From assembly GCA_905182275.1 (NCBI GenBank), contig CAJJAU010000003.1, positions 1 to 64,000 on the forward strand: 64,000 nt of DNA. Direction: 5' to 3'. Source of the stretch: a gamma proteobacterium HTCC2207. Lineage in GTDB: Bacteria; Pseudomonadota; Gammaproteobacteria; Pseudomonadales; Porticoccaceae. The notes beneath the pieces are model-generated. The model worked only from the letters and a program-made list of their open reading frames with translations. It was not told where the DNA came from and ran no database searches. This document shows positions 58,195 to 64,000 of the stretch, piece after piece. The position numbers and the translations under genes are program-made. Numbering within the stretch: the first letter of the stretch is position 1; each line of letters opens with the position of its first letter.

Positions 58195-60858
58195 ATGATA
58201 TCTATGGATGATTTGGATCCCACTGAAACTCAAGAATGGCTCGATGCGTTAGACTCAATTGGTCGAAACCATGGGGAAGGGCGTGCTAGCTACATTCTGA
58301 ACCAACTAAATGCTCATGCGACAGAACGCGGTATCGAGCTTCCACAATCGGTGACCACAAATTTTTGTAACACAATCCCCGCGGTTCGCGAAAAGGCCAT
58401 GCCTGGAGACTTATTCATGGAGCGCCGCATACGCTCATTGGTCCGATGGAACGCTCTGGCGATGGTGATGAGAGCGAATAGTCAGAGTGAGGGGATTGGC
58501 GGACACATTGCGAGCTTCTCATCTGCAGCAACTCTATATGACATTGGGTTTAATTATTTTTTCCGTGGACCTGATTGCGACAGTCTTGGGGATTTGGTGT
58601 TCTTTCAAGGTCACAGTTCTCCAGGTATGTATGCACGCTCATTTCTCGAGGGTCGTCTGTCAGTAGAACAACTCGATAATTTTCGGCGTGAGGTGGATGG
58701 GACTGGTTTGTCATCATATCCGCATCCTTGGTTGATGCCGGATTACTGGCAATTCCCAACAGTATCCATGGGCTTGGGGCCCATTCAGGCAATTTATCAG
58801 GCACATGTGATGCGCTATCTTTCTGCGCGAGGGTTGGTTGCCCGCGGGGACAGAAAAGTTTGGGCCTTTCTCGGTGATGGTGAGTGCGATGAGCCAGAAA
58901 CGCTCGGTGCTATTTCCCTTGCCGGTAGAGAGGGGCTTGAGAATCTTATTTTTGTCATCAATTGCAATCTCCAGCGTCTTGACGGCCCAGTTCGTGGTAA
59001 TGGGAAAATTATCCAGGAACTAGAAGGGCAATTCCGGGGTGCTGGTTGGAATGTTATTAAAGTTATTTGGGGTAGGCACTGGGATGCTCTTTTAGAGCGA
59101 GATAAAAGTGGCTTACTTCTGCAGCGAATGAATGAAGTCTGTGACGGCGAGTTACAGAATTATAAGTACAATGGAGGTGCCTATACTCGAGAGCACTTCT
59201 TCGGGAAGTATCCTGAGTTATTAGAATTAGTCAAAGATATGACTGATGATCAAATCATGAAGCTTAATCGTGGTGGCCACGATCCATACAAAGTCTATGC
59301 GGCATATTCAGAGGCGGTCGAAAATAAAGGTACTCCAACCGTAATTTTGGCGCATACAGTCAAAGGCTATGGCCTTGGTGAGGGCGGCCAGGCAGCTAAT
59401 GATACCCATTCGGTTAAAAAATTAGATGTGGAAAATTTAAAGACCTTTAGAGATAGGTTTGGAATTCCAATTTCTGATGACCAGCTGGAAAAGGTCCCTT
59501 ATTACAGGCCCGCGGAGGATAGTCCAGAACTCACCTATATGAAGCGTAGGAGAGAGAGTTTGGGCGGATCTCTGCCGGCACGTAAATCTGACTTCGATGC
59601 AATGTCGGTGCCTGCTTTAGGGGCGTTTGACAAGCAGCTCACTGGCAGTGGTAAACGAGAGATTTCATCGACTATGGCCTTTGTTAGAGTTTTATCTAAC
59701 TTAGTCAAAGATAAAGATATTGGTGAATATGTTGTACCAATTGTTCCAGATGAGGCGCGAACTTTTGGCATGGAAGGTATGTTCCGTCAGCTTGGTATTT
59801 ATACATCAGCAGGACAGAAGTACGTCCCTCATGATCACGAACAGATCATGTATTACAAAGAAGACAAAAAAGGCGTCATCCTCGAGGAAGGAATTAATGA
59901 AGCCGGAGCTATGTCTGCTTGGCTAGCTCTAGCGACTGCCTATAGTACAAGTTCTCGACCGATGATTCCCTTTTACATCTTTTACTCGATGTTTGGTTTT
60001 CAACGGATCGGCGATCTTGCATGGGCGGCGGGTGACAGTCAGGCTCGTGGCTTTTTGATCGGCGCAACGGCCGGTAGAACAACTCTGAACGGGGAGGGTT
60101 TACAGCACCAAGATGGACATAGCCTGATACTCGCGAATACGATTCCCAACTGTAAAAGTTATGATGCTACCTTTAGCTACGAACTTACCGTAATCATTCA
60201 AAGTGGCCTTAAACGAATGTTTGAGGATAAAGAAAACTGTTTTTACTATCTCACCACGATGAATGAAAACTATGTCCATCCAGCGATGCCTGAAGGGGTT
60301 GAAGACGGCATTATCAAAGGTGGCTACCCATTGGTGCAATCGGTTTCTAAGAAGGGTAAGAGTAAGAAGGTTATCCTTATGGGTGCAGGTACGATCTTAA
60401 ATGAGGTTTTAGCAGCGGCAGTGTTGCTCAAAGACAAGTTTTCTGTTGAGTCTGATATTTGGAGTTTAACCAGTATTAATGAATTAGTCAGGGAAGGGCA
60501 GGCGGTTGACCGGTGGAATCTATTGCATCCCACAGAGAGCACTAAGAAAAGTTATATTGAGAGCCAGTTAGGCGAGATCGACGAACCGGTAGTTATTGCC
60601 ACTGACTATATGAAAGCCTATGCAGAGCAGCTACGCCGATATATTCCCGGCACTCTACACGTACTTGGAACTGACGGTTTCGGACGGAGTGATAGCAGAG
60701 AGACCCTGCGGCGATTTTTTGAGGTAGATCGTTATTTTATTGTGATTTCGGCATTGAAAGGCTTGTCGGATAATGGAGTAATAGATTCATCAGTGGTATC
60801 TGAGGCCATAGAGCTATTTTCCATCGACCCGAACAAGCCTAATCCACTATATCTTTAA
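58195..60858 (+). CDS. aceE: Pyruvate dehydrogenase E1 component, homodimeric
   Basis: AceE decarboxylates pyruvate with thiamine diphosphate and acetylates the lipoyl group of AceF. The 887-residue length is that of E. coli AceE. The thiamine-binding motif begins GDGECDEPETLG and ends with NCNLQRLDGPVRGN near residue 255-268, and GHIASFSS, AHTVKGYGLG and GRTTLNGEGLQHQDGHS (in part: GEGLQHQDGHS) are conserved. The ATG at 58195 and one at 58204 are both possible starts. aceF follows after 60 bases. Confidence 0.96.
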   Translation: MISMDDLDPTETQEWLDALDSIGRNHGEGRASYILNQLNAHATERGIELPQSVTTNFCNTIPAVREKAMPGDLFMERRIRSLVRWNALAMVMRANSQSEGIGGHIASFSSAATLYDIGFNYFFRGPDCDSLGDLVFFQGHSSPGMYARSFLEGRLSVEQLDNFRREVDGTGLSSYPHPWLMPDYWQFPTVSMGLGPIQAIYQAHVMRYLSARGLVARGDRKVWAFLGDGECDEPETLGAISLAGREGLENLIFVINCNLQRLDGPVRGNGKIIQELEGQFRGAGWNVIKVIWGRHWDALLERDKSGLLLQRMNEVCDGELQNYKYNGGAYTREHFFGKYPELLELVKDMTDDQIMKLNRGGHDPYKVYAAYSEAVENKGTPTVILAHTVKGYGLGEGGQAANDTHSVKKLDVENLKTFRDRFGIPISDDQLEKVPYYRPAEDSPELTYMKRRRESLGGSLPARKSDFDAMSVPALGAFDKQLTGSGKREISSTMAFVRVLSNLVKDKDIGEYVVPIVPDEARTFGMEGMFRQLGIYTSAGQKYVPHDHEQIMYYKEDKKGVILEEGINEAGAMSAWLALATAYSTSSRPMIPFYIFYSMFGFQRIGDLAWAAGDSQARGFLIGATAGRTTLNGEGLQHQDGHSLILANTIPNCKSYDATFSYELTVIIQSGLKRMFEDKENCFYYLTTMNENYVHPAMPEGVEDGIIKGGYPLVQSVSKKGKSKKVILMGAGTILNEVLAAAVLLKDKFSVESDIWSLTSINELVREGQAVDRWNLLHPTESTKKSYIESQLGEIDEPVVIATDYMKAYAEQLRRYIPGTLHVLGTDGFGRSDSRETLRRFFEVDRYFIVISALKGLSDNGVIDSSVVSEAIELFSIDPNKPNPLYL

Positions 60859-60918
60859 ATATTGATTATCGTGGCTACACTGAGTTAGCATGAATTTTAT
60901 ATGTATGAGGAATATTGT

Positions 60919-62250
60919 GTGTCTATAAAAACTGTAGTAGTTCCAGACCTTGGCGGGGCAGAGTCCGTTGATGTTATTGAGTTGAGTCTGGCGGTAGGAG
61001 ATAACGTTGAATTAGAGGGCTCATTACTGGTTCTAGAATCCGACAAGGCAACCATGGATGTGCCCAGTCCGTTTGACGGTCAATTAGTAAAATACTTAGT
61101 TGCTGAAGGGGATACAGTGAAGGTCGGTGACGCTATTGCTGAACTCGAGACGATTGTCAGTAGCGATGATGCCCCAGAGAGCAAGCCGGAGGCGTTAGCC
61201 GAGCTAGCATTACCTCCTGAGTCTCCAGTAGTGCCGTCCATTGACGCGGTAGAGCCGAGTCCTCCCGAGCCGCAGGCCCCAGTAGAGTTAAAGTCTCAAC
61301 CGCCAGCTGCTGTTTTAGAGCAATCCGCTGCTGATGTTGAGGAAGCTGATATCTATGCAGGGCCATCGGTAAGAATGTTGGCCAGAGAGCTAGGTGTGCA
61401 GCTGGGTGTTGTTCGAGGTAGCGGCCCACGAGGGCGAATCCTGCGGGATGATGTCAACGATTATGTCAAAGCTGCGCTCGCGCAAGGTTCGTCACGGGTG
61501 CAGACTGCCAGCAATGGCATTCCCGAGGTGCCAACGATTGATTTTAGTCAGTTTGGCGCTATTGATACTGTGAAGATGACTAAAATCCAAAAAATAACCG
61601 CAGCCAATATGCAGCGTAACTGGCTCAATGTGCCTCATGTTACCCAATTTGATGAAGCTGACACTACTGATATGGATAGCTTTCGGAAGTCACTCAAGGC
61701 TGAGGGAGATGCGCGGGGCATTCGAATTTCTCCAGTGGCATTTTTAATTAAGGCCATAGCCATTGCTTTACAGGAGAATCCAGTATTTTTGCGTTCACTG
61801 GCTGGCGATGGTGAAAATTATATTCAAAAACACTACTGTAATATTGGGATGGCCGTCGACACGCCGAGAGGTCTGGTTGTGCCGGTTATTCGTGATGTTG
61901 GTAATATGGGACTATGGGATATTGCAACTGCAGTAACTGAATTCGCAGGCAAAGCGCGCGAGGGTAAGTTGAAACTCGCTGACATGCAGGGAGGGTGCTT
62001 CACTCTGTCTAGTTTAGGTGCTATTGGAGGCAATGGGTTTACACCTATTGTCAATGCGCCCGAAGCCGGAATTCTTGGGGTGTCCAAAGCGCAGATAAAG
62101 CCCGTTTGGGACGGTCAAGAGTTCCAGCCGCGGCTAATGCTCCCGCTAGCACTATCCTATGATCACCGCTTGGTTAATGGTGGTGATGCTGGTCGATTTA
62201 TGACTCAGATAGTTAAGCTGCTGAGTGATGTCAGGCACTTAGCGCTGTAA
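60919..62250 (+). CDS. aceF: Pyruvate dehydrogenase E2, dihydrolipoyl acetyltransferase
   Basis: AceF carries the acetyl group on lipoyl-lysine to CoA and forms the core of the complex. The start is GTG at 60919, with GAGGA 8 bases upstream (443 residues); the frame is open 6 codons further. It has one lipoyl domain with Lys43 in ESDKATMD, a Pro/Glu-rich linker, an E1/E3-binding motif (VRMLARELGV), and a catalytic domain ending SYDHRLVNGGDAGRF. The active-site form DHRxxNG, with Asn, is the Azotobacter/Pseudomonas type. Only one lipoyl domain is present, against three in E. coli. Confidence 0.95.
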   Translation: MSIKTVVVPDLGGAESVDVIELSLAVGDNVELEGSLLVLESDKATMDVPSPFDGQLVKYLVAEGDTVKVGDAIAELETIVSSDDAPESKPEALAELALPPESPVVPSIDAVEPSPPEPQAPVELKSQPPAAVLEQSAADVEEADIYAGPSVRMLARELGVQLGVVRGSGPRGRILRDDVNDYVKAALAQGSSRVQTASNGIPEVPTIDFSQFGAIDTVKMTKIQKITAANMQRNWLNVPHVTQFDEADTTDMDSFRKSLKAEGDARGIRISPVAFLIKAIAIALQENPVFLRSLAGDGENYIQKHYCNIGMAVDTPRGLVVPVIRDVGNMGLWDIATAVTEFAGKAREGKLKLADMQGGCFTLSSLGAIGGNGFTPIVNAPEAGILGVSKAQIKPVWDGQEFQPRLMLPLALSYDHRLVNGGDAGRFMTQIVKLLSDVRHLAL

Positions 62251-62276
62251 CCTTCTATATTTTCAAGGAGAGGAAT

Positions 62277-62717
62277 ATGCAGTTTTTGCACACTATGGTG
62301 CGGGTTTCAGATATCGAGGCATCGTTGGCTTTTTATTGCGGCGCTTTGGGGATGACTGAAGTGTCACGCTATGATGTTGAAAAAGGTCGGTTTAGTTTGA
62401 TCTTTTTGGCGGCTCCAGAGGACTCAGAGACGGCCGTAACAAAGGATGCACCTTTATTAGAGCTTACTCATAACTGGGATCCAGAGATATACGAGGGTGG
62501 CAGAAATTTTGGTCATCTAGCGTTTCGGGTCCCAGATATCTATGCCGCTTGTTCACGGTTAGCAGAACACGGCGTACTGATTAGCCGACCCCCTAGAGAC
62601 GGTCGTATGGCATTTGTAAGGTCTCCGGATGGTATTTCCGTCGAGCTACTGCAAGCTGGAGACTCTCTGGCGCCGATGGAGCCTTGGTTATCAATGCAAA
62701 ACTCGGGTGATTGGTAG
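62277..62717 (+). CDS. gloA: Lactoylglutathione lyase (glyoxalase I)
   Basis: GloA converts the hemithioacetal of methylglyoxal and glutathione to S-lactoylglutathione. The 146-residue VOC protein shows the four metal ligands in order: His in FLHTMVRV, Glu in LLELTHN, His in FGHLAFRV and Glu in ISVELLQ; the GGRNFGHLAF stretch is typical. AAGGAGAGG precedes the ATG. It follows aceF by 26 bases and may be on the same transcript. It converges on the acyltransferase gene. Confidence 0.9.
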   Translation: MQFLHTMVRVSDIEASLAFYCGALGMTEVSRYDVEKGRFSLIFLAAPEDSETAVTKDAPLLELTHNWDPEIYEGGRNFGHLAFRVPDIYAACSRLAEHGVLISRPPRDGRMAFVRSPDGISVELLQAGDSLAPMEPWLSMQNSGDW

Positions 62718-62730
62718 CCGGTTTGATCGA

Positions 62731-63804
62731 TTAGCTCTTTTTGAAAGGTAACATTTCATTCGCCTGTTCGATATGCGCATCAATGGCATAGTTTTCTTCG
62801 TCGAGGAATTTAGCAATAGCCTTTTTGAACTCTGGGTGTTTAATCCAATGCAGAGAATGGGTTCTTATTGGCTCAAAGCCTCTAACCAATTTATGCTCCC
62901 CCTGGGCGCCTGCATCATAGCGCTTTAAGCCCATTTTGATTGCGAACTCAATACCACGATAATAACAAAGCTCAAAATGGAGAAAGGGGAACTCGCCCAG
63001 ACTACCCCAGTAACGCCCGTAGAGAGTATCGCTGTCGAATAAATAAAGCGCACACGCGATGGGCTGGCCGTCCTGTGTGGCTACCGACATAGCAATCTGC
63101 TCGGGCATTCCCTTGGCAATGCGCTGGAAGAATGTCTCAGTTAGATAACCTCGAGTCCCATTTCTCTTGGCGTAGGTTCGCTCGTAAAGTCGATAAAAAA
63201 GTTGCCAAATTTCCGTGCTTATGTCGGCGCCCAATAGCACTTCTATTTCAATGTTTTGCTTCTGTATCTCATCTCTTTCTTTCTTGATCATTTTCCGCTT
63301 ACGTGAGGTCATGCCTGCCAGATAGTCATCAAAACATTGATAATTTTTGTTCATCCAATGATATTGGACACCGGTTCGTTTAAGTAACCTAGGATCATCA
63401 AACAGCTTTATGTCATTTTCTTCCGGAAATAGAATATGCCAGCTTGAAGCCTCGGTGTCCTCTGCAATATTAATTACCTCGTCGATAATTTGGCGGCAAT
63501 GCTTTTGATTCAGACCTTCAGAGCAGCGGAGCCGGCTTCCTGTGGACGGAGTAAATGGTACAGCAGTGACCAACTTCGGGTAATACTCTAAGCCATTTTG
63601 GTGGTAAGCATTTGCCCAAGCATGGTCAAAGACATACTCTCCCATTGAGTGATCTTTGAGATAGAGCGGCATGAAACAGTCAGTTTCTCCGTCGCTAAGA
63701 GTCAGATGAACAGGCTCCCATCCCGAGTCACTGCAGGCACTGCCACTTTCCTCGAGAGCCTCAAGAAATGTTTCTGTCAAAAACGGATAGGGTAGAGCAC
63801 TCAT
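62731..63804 (-). CDS. FemAB-like GNAT acyltransferase (DUF482 type)
   Basis: The 357-residue protein matches the DUF482 peptidogalycan-biosynthesis-like group: FLEALEESGS near the start, the Lys/Arg-rich MTSRKRKMIKKERDEI near residue 166, and a GNAT-fold C-terminal half with YGRYWGSLGEFPFLHFEL and RYDAGAQGEHKLVRGF motifs. Relatives of the FemAB type add amino acids to peptidoglycan precursors, but the function of this branch is not settled. It converges on gloA 14 bases away. Confidence 0.85.
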   Translation of the reverse strand: MSALPYPFLTETFLEALEESGSACSDSGWEPVHLTLSDGETDCFMPLYLKDHSMGEYVFDHAWANAYHQNGLEYYPKLVTAVPFTPSTGSRLRCSEGLNQKHCRQIIDEVINIAEDTEASSWHILFPEENDIKLFDDPRLLKRTGVQYHWMNKNYQCFDDYLAGMTSRKRKMIKKERDEIQKQNIEIEVLLGADISTEIWQLFYRLYERTYAKRNGTRGYLTETFFQRIAKGMPEQIAMSVATQDGQPIACALYLFDSDTLYGRYWGSLGEFPFLHFELCYYRGIEFAIKMGLKRYDAGAQGEHKLVRGFEPIRTHSLHWIKHPEFKKAIAKFLDEENYAIDAHIEQANEMLPFKKS

Positions 63805-64000
63805 AAGAAGGATCCTATAGTTGACCGTTGGCAGCGGGCTGCGCCAGGATTTACCGCTTGTTTTTGAGTGGGATGACGAGTTGCACGCGTCTCTAACTCT
63901 TAAGTCATGTGTACGTCGCTGCCACTTTATATGATCACATATATTGCCATAATGGAATCAATATAAGCTTTCTAGTTATCAGTGCTACTGGGCGCTGCGG

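Noticed and set aside
63805-64000. Right-edge sequence checked for a gene or promoter
   Set aside because: No supported frame or motif in the last 196 bases.

Overview
The window is a gene-dense, mostly house-keeping stretch of a gammaproteobacterial chromosome. Several gene orders are those of Pseudomonas-like gammaproteobacteria: asd-fimV-truA-trpF-accD-folC-dedD-cvpA-purF, SRP RNA-dnaX-ybaB-recR, rnd-ycgL-ycgN, and a LysR gene divergent from leuCDB. The DNA looks moderate in GC by eye, genes are tightly packed, and GTG and TTG starts are frequent. A free-living aerobic, possibly marine, heterotroph is my inference. I see no insertion sequence, integrase, phage gene, CRISPR array, tRNA or rRNA.

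Layout. 1-489: start of a CoA-transferase gene running off the left edge. 765-4731: a lipoprotein, then a sulfate-activation group (cysC, sat), a DHH phosphoesterase and a VOC protein. 4872-12586: rhlE, a SulP transporter, two overlapping hotdog thioesterases, htpG behind a textbook sigma-32 promoter, gpsA and a DUF4389 protein. 13019-17334: alpha/beta hydrolase, folE, prmB, aroC. 17341-22659: LysR regulator, leuCDB and asd. 22843-31682: fimV, truA, trpF, accD, folC, dedD, cvpA, purF, msrA. 31886-37066 (minus strand): a four-gene peptide ABC transporter. 37224-42499: 4.5S RNA with its own promoter, dnaX, ybaB, recR, rnd, ycgL, ycgN and a small membrane protein. 42516-44169 (minus): a three-gene ECF-sigma group. 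44385-48175: MoxR ATPase, VWA protein and fadD. 48224-57898: nhaB, nudC, sohB, a CPA2 antiporter, a 38-residue membrane peptide, nadA, an M48 protease, a PerM-type protein and a DUF2244 protein. 57970-63804: aceE and aceF behind two operator-like dyads, gloA and a FemAB-like acyltransferase.

How the genes work together. CysC and Sat make PAPS from sulfate, and SulP may import the sulfate or another anion. The DHH protein may clear the PAP by-product. LeuCDB and Asd feed branched-chain and aspartate-family amino acid synthesis. AccD, FadD and the thioesterases belong to acyl-CoA metabolism. AceEF feeds acetyl-CoA, and FolE, FolC and PurF supply folate and purines.

No obviously new defence or mobile system is present. 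The strongest observations are a complete -1 frameshift cassette in dnaX, an 11-copy hexanucleotide repeat in the same gene, the sigma-32 promoter of htpG, paired dyads at the aceE promoter, the DHH gene linked to cysC-sat, and the ECF-sigma and MoxR/VWA groups of unknown function.
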